Positions 53,907 to 63,252 of a DNA stretch of 64,000 nucleotides are shown here, in pieces. The translations under genes were made by a program, and so were the position numbers. This stretch comes from Synechococcus sp. MIT S9220. GTDB lineage: Bacteria; Cyanobacteriota; Cyanobacteriia; PCC-6307; Cyanobiaceae. The notes beneath the pieces were generated by a model. It had not been told where the DNA came from, made no database searches, and saw only the letters and a list, made by a program, of their open reading frames with translations. Position 1 is the stretch's first letter, and each line of letters opens with the position of its first letter. The stretch covers positions 310,001-374,000 of the forward strand of contig NZ_CP047958.1 of the NCBI RefSeq assembly GCF_014304815.1. Direction: 5' to 3'.

Positions 53907-54784
53907 CGCCATAGCAGAACGCTCAGAGCAATGATTCCCACCAGCCCGCCCAAGGGGTTGGCATGGGCGCCACCGGGGCCGATCAGCCAGTCGGGAGCAC
54001 TGGGTGAGACCTGCAGCAAGCCTGAACGCAGTGCGAACCAGCCGCCGACCAGACCTCCATGTAATCCGACACAGCCCCATAGGCAACCTCTGTCCAGGCG
54101 CCGTTGCACAGCAAGAATGAGACCAAGCAGCAACAACCCTGTCAGTAGACCGACCATTGGCAGAAAACCCTGATCAAATCGGGTGTGCGCGAGGCTGAAG
54201 ATCACGGCCTGACCGATGACGGCTGTGCGGGGACCGGTCAGTGCGTTGAGCTCTCCCCAAAGCCAGCCCCTAAAGAGCAGTTCCTCAGCTAATCCGAGTC
54301 CGAAGCAGAGCAACAAGGCGTTGATCACATCACCCGTGGTGAGCTCCCCGAGCCAGCGTCCCCAGGATCCCAACAGCAACGGCAGGCAAGTCAGGGCCAG
54401 CAGACCAGCGGAGCGCAGCAGACCCTGGATCAAGCAGGATCCGGCTGATGACTCACTGCGGCGGCTGCGAACTCCAAGGGTTAGCCAGGGCTGGCGACTG
54501 TTCCAGCGTTGGCGCACCCAGCTGGGCAACACCAGGATGAACAGCACGAAGGTGATGACGGTGCCGATCAACGACAGCCGTGGAGGTGAGGACCCAGGGA
54601 TCAGGTAGGCGATGGGTTGTGCCATCAACCATCCCAGTCCGTACAGCGCGGGAATCAGAATGATCGCCGTGACCCAGCGGGGTTGGTGGCTGAGCAGACC
54701 ACCCCAGGCTTCGGCAATGGGTTTAACGATTATTCCTCCGGCTCGATTGTGCTGGTGAGCCCCTTGCCCTTGAGTGTTTCGCAA
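53870..54784 (-). CDS. CPBP-family intramembrane metalloprotease
   Basis: About 304 residues and seven or eight helices. The Abi/CPBP motif EELLFRGW (EExxxR) and the FxxxH-like IFSLAHTRFD are present, with a third conserved motif near LLLGLILA. The family includes CAAX-type prenyl endopeptidases and bacteriocin-immunity proteins; the substrate is unknown. No ATG precedes the first helix: the in-frame TTG at 54784 lies inside clpS and gives a poor N-terminus, so the true start may be a rare ATA/ATT codon behind the GGAGGA at the clpS end. Confidence 0.8.
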   Translation of the reverse strand: MRNTQGQGAHQHNRAGGIIVKPIAEAWGGLLSHQPRWVTAIILIPALYGLGWLMAQPIAYLIPGSSPPRLSLIGTVITFVLFILVLPSWVRQRWNSRQPWLTLGVRSRRSESSAGSCLIQGLLRSAGLLALTCLPLLLGSWGRWLGELTTGDVINALLLCFGLGLAEELLFRGWLWGELNALTGPRTAVIGQAVIFSLAHTRFDQGFLPMVGLLTGLLLLGLILAVQRRLDRGCLWGCVGLHGGLVGGWFALRSGLLQVSPSAPDWLIGPGGAHANPLGGLVGIIALSVLLWRQLTALAKAARP

Positions 54785-55050
54785 TAGAACTCGGCCGGCT
54801 CCAGGTCGCAGACGATCACAAGCCCCACGCCTGTGTTGTGAGCTTCAAGCATGACGGCCATGCAGTCTTGTTCGCTGAGTTGGGGCACCACCTGGCGCAA
54901 GGTGGTGACCACGTACTCCATGGAGTTCACAGGGTCGTTGTGAAGCAGCACTTTGTACCGGGGAGAGCGCTTGCGCACCTTTTCCGGTGCCTTATCCAGG
55001 ACGGCCGCTCCACCTGGACTGCGGCTGGGGGTATCCACCGCCATGACCAT
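54730..55050 (-). CDS. clpS: ATP-dependent Clp protease adapter ClpS
   Basis: 106 residues. The N-degron-binding core is clear: RYKVLLHNDPVNSMEYVVTTL (HNDxxNxMExV), CMAVMLEAHNTGVGLVIVCDLEPAEFYCETL and the final GLTSTIEPEE. It hands N-end-rule substrates to ClpAP/ClpCP. The frame is open far upstream, antisense to other codons, without homology; ATG at 55050 or 55044 is the start. The 3' end overlaps the CPBP frame. Confidence 0.93.
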   Translation of the reverse strand: MVMAVDTPSRSPGGAAVLDKAPEKVRKRSPRYKVLLHNDPVNSMEYVVTTLRQVVPQLSEQDCMAVMLEAHNTGVGLVIVCDLEPAEFYCETLKGKGLTSTIEPEE

Positions 55051-55099
55051 GGTTCTCAGAGACAAGGAATCTAAAGGGACTGGAAGCACAGCTGGCGAA

Positions 55100-56326
55100 T
55101 CAGAGGGCCTTGATCCGCGCCATGGCGCTGTCGACATTGTCTCGGCTGTTGAAGGCCGAGAGGCGGAAGTAACCCTCTCCGGCTGCGCCGAAGCCACTTC
55201 CAGGGGTGCCGACCACATTCGCCTGATTGAGCAGATGGTCAAAGAAGCCCCAGGAGTCCATGCCATCCGGAGTTTTGATCCATACGTAGGGAGCGTGCTC
55301 CCCGCCATAGACGGTGAGGCCAGCGGAATTGAGTTCGCGACGGATGATCGCGGCGTTTTCCATATAAAAGGCCACCAAGCCTTTGACCTCTCGCTGGCCG
55401 GCATCGGAGTAAACGGCCTCTGCCCCACGCTGAATGATGTAGCTCACACCGTTGAACTTGGTGCTTTGTCTGCGGTTCCAAAGGCCCCAGAGTTCAACCG
55501 CTTCACCAGCGGAGGTTTTGCCTTTGAGTCCCTTGGGTACAACGGTGAGCGCACAGCGGGTGCCGGTGAAGCCTGCGTTCTTGGAGAACGAGCGGAATTC
55601 AATGGCGCAGTCGCGGGCTCCCTCGATCTCGAAGATTGAGTGGGGAAGACTCGGGTCCTGGATGAAGGCCTCGTAGGCGGCGTCGAACAGGATCAGAGAG
55701 CCGTTGGCGCGGGCGTAGTCCACCCAGGCTTTCAACTGCTCCTTCGTTGCGACGGCTCCTGTGGGGTTGTTGGGAAAGCACAGGTAGATGAGGTCCACAG
55801 GTTCGCTGGGGATCTCGGCCGTGAAGCTGTTGTCGGCACTGATGGGCAGATAAGTGAGGCCGGCATAGCGACCTTCGTCACCGGCATCGCCGGTGCGACC
55901 GGCCATCACATTGCTGTCCACATAAACGGGGTAAACAGGGTCTGTGACGGCGATCTTGTTTCCGGCCCCGAGAATGTCCAGGATGTTGCTGCTGTCGCAT
56001 TTGGAGCCATCGGAAACGAAGATCTCCTCAGCGCTGATGTCACATCCGCGGGCTTGGAAGTCGTGCTTGGCGATGGCCTCCCGCAGCCAGCCGTAACCCT
56101 GTTCAGGGCCGTAGCCGTGAAAACCCTCAGCGGTGCCCATCTCATCGATGGCTGATTTCATCGCTTCGCGACAGGCCTGGGGGAGCGGTTCCGTGACATC
56201 GCCAATGCCCAGGCGAATCAACGCTGCATCGGGGTTGGCGGCAGCAAAGGCCTTCACCCGACGTCCGATTTCAGGGAACAGATAGCCCGCCTTGAGTTTG
56301 AGGTAATTGCCGTTGACCTGAACCAC
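55100..56326 (-). CDS. dapL: LL-diaminopimelate aminotransferase
   Basis: 408-residue PLP enzyme that converts tetrahydrodipicolinate directly to LL-diaminopimelate in lysine and peptidoglycan synthesis. It shows [64 protein letters not shown] and the PLP Lys in [19 protein letters not shown] at 56326 ([11 protein letters not shown]) gives the family length; ATG at 56350 would add eight residues. clpS lies downstream on the same strand, 49 bases away. Confidence 0.94.
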   Translation of the reverse strand: MVQVNGNYLKLKAGYLFPEIGRRVKAFAAANPDAALIRLGIGDVTEPLPQACREAMKSAIDEMGTAEGFHGYGPEQGYGWLREAIAKHDFQARGCDISAEEIFVSDGSKCDSSNILDILGAGNKIAVTDPVYPVYVDSNVMAGRTGDAGDEGRYAGLTYLPISADNSFTAEIPSEPVDLIYLCFPNNPTGAVATKEQLKAWVDYARANGSLILFDAAYEAFIQDPSLPHSIFEIEGARDCAIEFRSFSKNAGFTGTRCALTVVPKGLKGKTSAGEAVELWGLWNRRQSTKFNGVSYIIQRGAEAVYSDAGQREVKGLVAFYMENAAIIRRELNSAGLTVYGGEHAPYVWIKTPDGMDSWGFFDHLLNQANVVGTPGSGFGAAGEGYFRLSAFNSRDNVDSAMARIKAL

Positions 56327-56388
56327 AGAAAGACCGATTTCTGCGGGCATCCTGCTACATACGATGAAGGAAGTCGGGTCGGAAGACC

Positions 56389-59052
56389 GTGACCGTCGCG
56401 TTGAATCCATCCACCGCGCCTGTGGCGTTTGACGAGTTGGTGGATGCGGGCATCAACAGGCCCGCTCGCTATATGGGCCATGAGTTGGGTGTGGAGCCCA
56501 GGGACTGGCATGCCGCCCGGGTTCGCTGGGCCCTCACCTATCCCGAGCTTTATGAGGTGGGCTCCAGCAATCTGGGGCACATCATTCTCTACTCGATTCT
56601 CAATGCCTTGCCTGGGCAGGTCTGTGATCGCTCCTACCTGCCTGCCGCCGATCTCGCCGAACGCCTCAAGCAGCGTGAGCAGGCGCTGTTCGGAGTGGAG
56701 AGCCGCTGGCCCCTCAACGCCTTCGACATCCTTGGCTTCAGCCTGAGTTATGAGCTGGGCGCCACCAACATCCTGGAGATGTTGGATCTCTGCAGGGTTC
56801 CGATCCGAGCGGCAGACCGCGGTGACTTGCCGCTGAGTGACCCTCAGGCTCCGCCGCTGATCTTTGCTGGAGGGCCAACGGCCACCAGCAACCCAGAGCC
56901 TTATGCCGCCTTTTTCGATTTCATCGCCTTGGGTGATGGTGAGGAGCTGTTGCCGGAGATCGGACTGGTGCTGGCCGAAGGCAAGCAGGCAGGACTGACG
57001 CGCTCGGCTCTGCTGCTTGATCTGGCCATGGTGCCAGGGGTTTATGTGCCGTCTCTCTATGCCCCGGGTCTGGATGGAGTCAGCCTTGAACCGCTTAAGC
57101 CAGAACTCCCCAAACGGGTGTTGAGACGGGTCGCCACGCCGATGCCCCATTACGCCATGGGTCTGGTTCCCCACGTGGAAACGGTCCATGACCGACTGAC
57201 GGTGGAAATCCGACGGGGCTGCACCCGTGGCTGTCGTTTCTGCCAGCCGGGCATGCTCACGCGGCCGGCGAGGGATGTGGAGCCCGAAGCCGTGATCGAG
57301 GCCGTTGAAACGGGAATGCGGCAAACGGGTTACAGCGATTTCTCACTGCTGTCGCTCAGCTGCAGTGATTACCTCGCTCTCCCAGCAGTGGGGGTGGAGC
57401 TTCGCAATCGGCTTGCGGATCGCAATGTCACTCTTCAGCTCCCTAGCCAAAGGGTGGACCGTTTCGACCAGAACATCGCCCACATTCTCGGAGGTGCACG
57501 CAAGGCAGGACTCACCTTCGCTCCGGAAGCCGGCACGCAACGTCTGCGCGACATCGTCAACAAGGGGTTGACCGACGATGACCTGCTGCAGGGCATCCGT
57601 ACGGCGATGCAGAACGGATACCGCAAGGTCAAGCTCTATTTCATGATCGGGCTTCCGGGAGAGACCGATGCCGATGTGCTCGGCATCGCCGAAACCTGTC
57701 GGATGCTTCAGGAGTGTTGCCGTGATCTGGGCCGCCTCAGCCTCAACACCACCATCAGCAACTTCACACCGAAGCCCCACACTCCTTTTCAGTGGCACAG
57801 CGTTTCCACCAGCGAGTTTCTCCGTCGTCAGCAACTGCTGCGTGATGCAGGTCGACGCCTTCGAGGTGTGCGCTTCAACTTCACGGATGTGCGCCTGTCG
57901 GCGATGGAAGATTTTGTGGGTCGCGGAGACCGGCGTCTGGCGCCTGTGATTGAAGCGGCCTGGCGTGCCGGCGCAGGCATGGATGCCTGGTTCGAGGCTC
58001 TGGATCGCACTTACAACGCCTGGACTAGTGCCATTGCCCAGGCCGGGCTTGAGGGGAGTTACCGGCAGATGGAGCTTGGTGGCTGGAGTGCAGTTTCGGC
58101 GCTGGATCGTGATGATCTTGAGGTGTTTTGCCGGCAACCCCTGCCCTGGGATCACATCGACAGCGGCATCGACAAGGGCTGGCTCGCCCAGGATCTGCAG
58201 CATGCGCTCGCCTCGAGTGTTGTGCCCGACTGCTCTTTTGAAACGTGCAGCAGCTGTGGCGTTTGCGGCCCTGATCTGGGTCACAACGTTGTGGTGGCGC
58301 CACCTGTAATTCCAGTGGCCAGGCCTCAGCAGGCGCCACCGAGTGACCGTGTCTGTCGTATTCGCTTTCGCTTCAGCAAAACTGGAGCGATGGCCTTGCT
58401 CAGCCATCTGGATCTAGTGCGTCTTCTCGAGCGAGCACTGCGCAGGACCGAGCTGCCCGTGAGCTTCACAGGTGGGTTTCATCCATTACCTCGGCTTCAG
58501 CTCGCACTGGCGCTGCCTTTGGGAGTGGAAGGGGGAGGCGAATGGATGGATCTGGAATTTGTGGAGACAGTTGACGCGTTGATGGTCAAAGAACGTTGGC
58601 AGCAGACGTTGCCACCGGGATTGCATCTGATCACGGCTGAGGAGGTGGCCGTGTCATCTCCCAGCCTGGCTCAGCAGGTGCGAACCAGCCGCTGGCGTTT
58701 TGTGCTGAGTGGCTCTGAGCTGCTGTCGCAGAGTGAATCCGTCGATTGGTCGCAGGCCATCGCGGCTCTGCTGGCACAGAACGAGCTGATCTGGGAGGAC
58801 ACCGACAAGAAAGGGCGTCCGCGTCGTCGTGATGTGCGTGAACTGCTCCAGGATCTGCGCCTGCTGGAGCAGCTTGAGCCCTGCTCGGAGGACATTGGCG
58901 CCAGAGCGGAGCTGGAGCTGCTTGCTGCCGTTGATTCCCAGGGCCGCAGTCTTAAGCCTTCTCAGTTGCAGTTCTGGCTCTCGCAATCTCTTGGGTTGGA
59001 CTTGTCACTCTCCCGTGTTCGACGGGTGGAGCTGACTCTGCTGCAGTGCTAA
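56389..59052 (+). CDS. TIGR03960-type radical SAM protein with TIGR03936 C-terminal domain
   Basis: 887 residues in two parts. The N-terminal B12-binding plus radical SAM part has [20 protein letters not shown], the cluster motif [20 protein letters not shown] and [20 protein letters not shown]. The C-terminal part (about 660-887, [21 protein letters not shown] and [23 protein letters not shown]) is the DUF2344/TIGR03936 domain. Family members carry both parts in cyanobacteria; a role in tRNA or rRNA modification has been suggested but not shown here. GTG start at 56389. rne follows on the same strand, 263 bases downstream. Confidence 0.88.
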   Translation: MTVALNPSTAPVAFDELVDAGINRPARYMGHELGVEPRDWHAARVRWALTYPELYEVGSSNLGHIILYSILNALPGQVCDRSYLPAADLAERLKQREQALFGVESRWPLNAFDILGFSLSYELGATNILEMLDLCRVPIRAADRGDLPLSDPQAPPLIFAGGPTATSNPEPYAAFFDFIALGDGEELLPEIGLVLAEGKQAGLTRSALLLDLAMVPGVYVPSLYAPGLDGVSLEPLKPELPKRVLRRVATPMPHYAMGLVPHVETVHDRLTVEIRRGCTRGCRFCQPGMLTRPARDVEPEAVIEAVETGMRQTGYSDFSLLSLSCSDYLALPAVGVELRNRLADRNVTLQLPSQRVDRFDQNIAHILGGARKAGLTFAPEAGTQRLRDIVNKGLTDDDLLQGIRTAMQNGYRKVKLYFMIGLPGETDADVLGIAETCRMLQECCRDLGRLSLNTTISNFTPKPHTPFQWHSVSTSEFLRRQQLLRDAGRRLRGVRFNFTDVRLSAMEDFVGRGDRRLAPVIEAAWRAGAGMDAWFEALDRTYNAWTSAIAQAGLEGSYRQMELGGWSAVSALDRDDLEVFCRQPLPWDHIDSGIDKGWLAQDLQHALASSVVPDCSFETCSSCGVCGPDLGHNVVVAPPVIPVARPQQAPPSDRVCRIRFRFSKTGAMALLSHLDLVRLLERALRRTELPVSFTGGFHPLPRLQLALALPLGVEGGGEWMDLEFVETVDALMVKERWQQTLPPGLHLITAEEVAVSSPSLAQQVRTSRWRFVLSGSELLSQSESVDWSQAIAALLAQNELIWEDTDKKGRPRRRDVRELLQDLRLLEQLEPCSEDIGARAELELLAAVDSQGRSLKPSQLQFWLSQSLGLDLSLSRVRRVELTLLQC

Positions 59053-59067
59053 ATTCAATTCAGGACT

Positions 59068-59274
59068 TCAATCCAGAGGCTTGAGCCACGGATTCGTCCC
59101 GGCCTTCTTGTCCCAATCATTGTTTGGAACGAGAGGCCTAGGCCTCCGCTCCTGCCAGCGCCCCCGCGCTGATGTTGATCGGCCATAGGAGTGATCCACT
59201 CCGTGCCATTTCGACCCCAGGGTCTTTTCAAAGTAATTCCAATTCACCCCCGATCGATGAGCCCAGCGGCTCAC
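59068..59274 (-). CDS. possible 68-residue protein upstream of rne
   Basis: MSRWAHRSGVNWNYFEKTLG, later PLVPNNDWDKKAGTNPWLKPLD. The composition (many Trp, Asn, Lys and Pro) is protein-like rather than random. It is antisense to the rne leader and lies within the 263-base gap before rne, which otherwise contains only a perfect 14-bp palindrome at 59133-59146. No family recognised; low confidence. Confidence 0.35.
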   Translation of the reverse strand: MSRWAHRSGVNWNYFEKTLGSKWHGVDHSYGRSTSARGRWQERRPRPLVPNNDWDKKAGTNPWLKPLD

Positions 59275-59315
59275 TGACCGGTCACTGCCCTGACGGGCGT
59301 CGTCAGTTTCTGTTT

Positions 59316-61250
59316 ATGCCCCAGCAAATCGTCATCGCCGAGCAGCTGCGCATCGCGGCGGTTCTGTCCGATGACCGTGTTGATGAGCTGATCGTGGCGC
59401 AAGGCCGCTATCAGATCGGTGACGTGTACCTCGGGACGGTGGAGAACGTGCTTCCGGGGATTGACGCCGCCTTTGTGAACATCGGTGAGAGTGAGAAAAA
59501 CGGTTTCATCCATGTGAGCGACCTGGGCCCGCTGCGCCTTAAAAAAGGTGCTGCAGGGATCACTGAGCTGCTCGAACCGCGCCAGAAGGTGCTCGTTCAG
59601 GTGATGAAAGAGCCCACCGGCACCAAGGGCCCACGTCTCACCGGCAATTTGGCTCTTCCAGGCCGTTATCTGGTGTTGCAGCCCAGTGGCCAGGGCGTGA
59701 ATATTTCCCGTCGTATTGGCGCCGAAGGGGAGCGCAATCGCCTCCGAGCTCTCGGGGTGCTGGTGAAACCGCCGGGTGCGGGTCTGCTCGTCCGCACGGA
59801 AGCAGAGGGCATCAGTGAAGACCTGCTCATCGACGATCTCGAATCCTTGCTGCGTCAGTGGGAAGCGATTCAAAAAGCAGCCGAAACCGCTTCGCCTCCC
59901 GTTCTGCTCAACCGGGATGAAGATTTCATCCATCGGATTCTCAGAGACCACACCGGCCCTGATCTGGCCCGCGTAGTGCTGGATGACGCCGCAGCTGTTG
60001 ATCGAGTGACCAGCTTCCTGGGGCAGGAAGGGGCGAACGTTTCAGTGGAGGCACATACCGAATCCGACGAGCTGCTTGAGCACTTCAAGGTGAATGCGGC
60101 CATCCGTGATGCTCTGAAACCTCGGGTGGATCTTCCCTCCGGCGGTTACGTGATCATCGAGCCCACCGAGGCTCTCACGGTGATCGATGTGAACTCGGGC
60201 TCGTTCACCCGTTCCGCCAATGCCCGTGAAACAGTCCTCTGGACCAATTGCGAAGCAGCTGTCGAGATTGGACGGCAGTTGAAGCTCCGCAACATCGGAG
60301 GCGTGATCGTCGTCGACTTCATCGACATGGATTCCCGTCGCGATCAGCTGCAGTTGCTGGAGCATTTCATGACGGCGATGCGCGATGACACGGCGCGCCC
60401 TCAGATCGCCCAACTCACCGAGCTCGGCTTGGTTGAGATGACGCGCAAGCGTCAGGGACAGAACATTTATGAGTTGTTTGGTCGAGTCTCCCCTGGTTAC
60501 GAGGCAGTGCTGCCTGGCAAGGATCTTCCTCAGCCTCAAGCTGCCGCCACAGGTCTGGTGAGATCGGCGACATCGGCGACATCGGCGCGTGAGGAAGTCG
60601 CGGCTCCTGCTGACTCAGGAGGCGGCCGCCGCCGACGTGGTGGCCGCGGCCGGGTGAATGGATCCACGGAGAACAAGCTGGTGGATCCGACCCTTGAGGC
60701 GACGGTGGCCGGTGAATCCACATCGGATGCCACCGAGCCCGCAGGCGCCAACCGCCGTCAGGATCCTGAACTGGTCGCTGTCCCGATGGACGATGACCAG
60801 GAAAGGGTCTTTGGCTGGTTGGGACTGAATCCAGTGCTTCTGTTGGATCCACCTCCTGAAACTGACAACCTGCTCGTACGGGTGGTGCGACCTGGAGAAG
60901 ATGCCGACGCGGTCTTGGAAGATGCACGTCAGCAGCTGGCGGCCAGTTCAGGTCGCCGCCGTCGCCGTGGCTCCCGCGGAGGTCGAGGTGGAGCACGCAA
61001 TGGCTCAACCGCTCCCGCACCTTCGCCTGTGTCGGCCACGGAAACTGCTGAAGAGGCGCCACTGCTGGTTGAGATCACTCCATTGGAGGTCACTCCTGCC
61101 AACGACGCTCCGACAGCGTCGCGAACGGTTGCTGCTCCTGAGTCACAGGTTCCTGAACCCGTTGCAGCAGCAGTTGCCGAGCCTGAGAAGCCGGCTGAAG
61201 AGGCCCGCCCTGGCCGTCGTCGTCGTCGCTCTTCCGCCACCGCCGAGTGA
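59316..61250 (+). CDS. rne: ribonuclease E/G
   Basis: 644-residue endoribonuclease, the main mRNA-degrading enzyme. S1 domain: [38 protein letters not shown] (about 31-70). The catalytic core has [12 protein letters not shown] and [16 protein letters not shown] (Asp residues for Mg). The C-terminal third is disordered with three Arg clusters: [26 protein letters not shown] and the final [13 protein letters not shown], close to the RRRRRRSSA nonapeptide known to bind PNPase in cyanobacteria. ATG at 59316 ([15 protein letters not shown]). Confidence 0.95.
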   Translation: MPQQIVIAEQLRIAAVLSDDRVDELIVAQGRYQIGDVYLGTVENVLPGIDAAFVNIGESEKNGFIHVSDLGPLRLKKGAAGITELLEPRQKVLVQVMKEPTGTKGPRLTGNLALPGRYLVLQPSGQGVNISRRIGAEGERNRLRALGVLVKPPGAGLLVRTEAEGISEDLLIDDLESLLRQWEAIQKAAETASPPVLLNRDEDFIHRILRDHTGPDLARVVLDDAAAVDRVTSFLGQEGANVSVEAHTESDELLEHFKVNAAIRDALKPRVDLPSGGYVIIEPTEALTVIDVNSGSFTRSANARETVLWTNCEAAVEIGRQLKLRNIGGVIVVDFIDMDSRRDQLQLLEHFMTAMRDDTARPQIAQLTELGLVEMTRKRQGQNIYELFGRVSPGYEAVLPGKDLPQPQAAATGLVRSATSATSAREEVAAPADSGGGRRRRGGRGRVNGSTENKLVDPTLEATVAGESTSDATEPAGANRRQDPELVAVPMDDDQERVFGWLGLNPVLLLDPPPETDNLLVRVVRPGEDADAVLEDARQQLAASSGRRRRRGSRGGRGGARNGSTAPAPSPVSATETAEEAPLLVEITPLEVTPANDAPTASRTVAAPESQVPEPVAAAVAEPEKPAEEARPGRRRRRSSATAE

Positions 61251-61819
61251 TTGCTGGTGTCGATGAGGTTGGCCGTGGATGCTGGTTCGGGCCTGTCTTC
61301 GCTGCCGCGGTCTGCCTGACGGATTCTGCTGCGAATGCACTCTCCGATCTCGGCCTGACGGACAGCAAAGCCCTCTCCCCCAAGCGCAGAGCTGCGCTGG
61401 TTCCCGAGATTGAAGCTCGAGCCACCAGTTGGGCCCTGGGCCAAGCGGCTGCGCGTGATGTGGATGCGAAGGGGATCAGGGTGGCGACGGAACTCGCCAT
61501 GCTCCGCGCTCTTCAAAAACTCCCCCAGGTTCCAGAGTTGGTGCTGGTGGATGGGGTATTGCCCCTACGCCCCTGGACAGGCCCTCAGCGCACCATTGTG
61601 CGTGGTGACAGCAGTGAAGCCTCGATTGCTGCCGCCAGCGTGCTGGCAAAGGAAGCTCGCGATGCCTTGATCCGTCGCCTGGCTCGACGTTTCCCTGGCT
61701 ATGCCCTGGAACGCCATGCCGGATACGGTACCGCTCAACATCGAGCGGCCCTGCTGGCTTCAGGTGCCACTCCGATGCATCGTCACACCTTCCTCACCAA
61801 GGTGTTCGCCAGGGTCTGA
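61247..61819 (+). CDS. rnhB: ribonuclease HII
   Basis: 190 residues. [19 protein letters not shown] gives the two N-terminal acidic residues. [25 protein letters not shown], the [21 protein letters not shown] motif and [19 protein letters not shown] follow. It removes RNA from RNA-DNA hybrids and ribonucleotides from DNA. GTG start at 61247 overlaps the rne stop (GTGA), so it is translated with rne. Convergent with DUF1997; 60 bases overlap. Confidence 0.94.
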   Translation: MIAGVDEVGRGCWFGPVFAAAVCLTDSAANALSDLGLTDSKALSPKRRAALVPEIEARATSWALGQAAARDVDAKGIRVATELAMLRALQKLPQVPELVLVDGVLPLRPWTGPQRTIVRGDSSEASIAAASVLAKEARDALIRRLARRFPGYALERHAGYGTAQHRAALLASGATPMHRHTFLTKVFARV

Positions 61820-62362
61820 GCGCCGATCTGAACCTGGTGTGTCCTCAGCTGGTGATTGCAGTGCCCAGTCCTGAAAATCACGCACCAGCTGTCGCCCGAC
61901 CCGACCTTTGATTGTCATCAGGATGCCGTTCAGGATCGACTCGCCGGTGCTTTCCAGAACCCGTTTGGGAATCAGCTTCAGCAGTGGTGGCTGACTGACG
62001 TTCACTCCCAGTTTGGCCTCGCCCTGCAAGCCGTGATCCGTCACTTGCAGTTGTGCTTCCAGGCTCAGCTGGAAATCATCCACAAGCCCAAGCCCTTCAA
62101 GCGTGGCGTCAGTTGCCTGGATGGAGATCGTTCCATCACCCGGCTCGATTTTCAGGGATACGACAGGACAGACCTGCAGTTGAAACACCTGAAGTGTGGT
62201 GACCGTGTACCGGTAACGACCTGGACCGATCCTGTCGAGCTGACGCGCATCCAGAAGAGCTTTGATGACTCGGTCTTCCTGTTGCAGGTAGCTGCGTAGG
62301 GGCTGGGTCTGGTTGGCGACCGGCAGATCGAGATGCTGACTGGCGCGGAAGGCAAGGGTCAT
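61760..62362 (-). CDS. DUF1997 family protein
   Basis: 200 residues. The body ([48 protein letters not shown] and the C-terminal [33 protein letters not shown]) matches DUF1997, a cyanobacterial and plastid family of unknown function with a lipid- or hydrophobic-ligand-like fold by prediction. No signal peptide. Convergent overlap with rnhB and divergent from pheA. Confidence 0.82.
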   Translation of the reverse strand: MTLAFRASQHLDLPVANQTQPLRSYLQQEDRVIKALLDARQLDRIGPGRYRYTVTTLQVFQLQVCPVVSLKIEPGDGTISIQATDATLEGLGLVDDFQLSLEAQLQVTDHGLQGEAKLGVNVSQPPLLKLIPKRVLESTGESILNGILMTIKGRVGRQLVRDFQDWALQSPAEDTPGSDRRSDPGEHLGEEGVTMHRSGT

Positions 62363-62412
62363 GCCCCTTGTGCTGACGCGGCATGATCCTATCGATGCAA
62401 GTGCTTGGATCC

Positions 62413-63252
62413 ATGCCGATTCGGATGGCGTTTCTAGGGCCGAAAGGCACTTATGGCGAGCGAGCGGCCAAAGAGATGATCCGGCTCGAACAGATCAGTG
62501 ATGCTGAGTTGGTTGCATGCACTGGGCTGCGTTCAGTGGTCGACCACGTGGCGGATGGTCGTTGTGAGGCTGCTGTGGTGCCCGTTGAGAACTCTGTGGA
62601 GGGTGGTGTCACGGCCAGTCTTGACGCTCTCTGGTCTCATCCCGATCTGTGCATTCGACGCGCTTTGGTTCTGCCGATCCGCCACGCCCTGCTCAGTAGT
62701 GGTTCGATTGAGAGCGTCACGGAGGTGCTGTCTCACCCCCAGGCACTGGCGCAATGCAGTGGCTGGCTGGCAACCCACTTGCCGCAGGCGCTGCAACTGC
62801 CGACCACATCCACTGCGGAAGCAGCGCGGATGGTGAAGGGCAGCCGTTTCAGAGCAGCGATTGCAGATCGGTCCGTTGGCGAACTGCAGGGTCTCGAGGA
62901 ACTGGCGTTCCCGGTGAATGATGTTGTGGGCAACAGAACCCGCTTTCTGCTGCTCCAACGCGGCGAGCGTCTGCGCGGAGGTCAGCTCGCCAGCCTGGCG
63001 TTCTCTCTGCATCGCAATGCTCCTGGGGCCTTGATTGAAGCTCTGCAGGCGATTGCTGGCCTGGGCCTCAATATGAGCAGGATCGAGTCGAGACCGTCGA
63101 AACGTGAATTAGGTGAGTATGTGTTCTTTGTGGATGTGGAGTTGCCAACATCCGGCGCGGATGTCGTCCTGACAAAACTCCAGACCCTTTTGAGCCCTCT
63201 GTGTGAGCATCTGGCTGATTTCGGCGCTTATCCCAGTTCCGAATTCAACTAA
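62413..63252 (+). CDS. pheA: prephenate dehydratase
   Basis: 279 residues, the phenylpyruvate-forming step of phenylalanine synthesis. RMAFLGPKGTYGERAAKEM at the N-terminus, VPVENSVEGGVTASLDAL, the substrate segment VVGNRTRFLLLQRG and a C-terminal ACT domain (APGALIEALQAIAGLGLNMSRIESRPSKR with the ESRP motif) are intact. No chorismate mutase domain is fused. ATG at 62413 fits the family best; 62383 and 62398 are in-frame alternatives. Confidence 0.93.
   Translation: MPIRMAFLGPKGTYGERAAKEMIRLEQISDAELVACTGLRSVVDHVADGRCEAAVVPVENSVEGGVTASLDALWSHPDLCIRRALVLPIRHALLSSGSIESVTEVLSHPQALAQCSGWLATHLPQALQLPTTSTAEAARMVKGSRFRAAIADRSVGELQGLEELAFPVNDVVGNRTRFLLLQRGERLRGGQLASLAFSLHRNAPGALIEALQAIAGLGLNMSRIESRPSKRELGEYVFFVDVELPTSGADVVLTKLQTLLSPLCEHLADFGAYPSSEFN

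Noticed and set aside
55051-55428. In-frame extension upstream of clpS
   Set aside because: It is antisense or offset to dapL codons, lacks homology and would make ClpS more than twice the family length.
56254-58407. Two long minus-strand open frames opposite the TIGR03960-type radical SAM gene
   Set aside because: Antisense shadows of a GC-rich conserved gene. Composition is His/Gln/Arg-rich and unlike neighbouring proteins.
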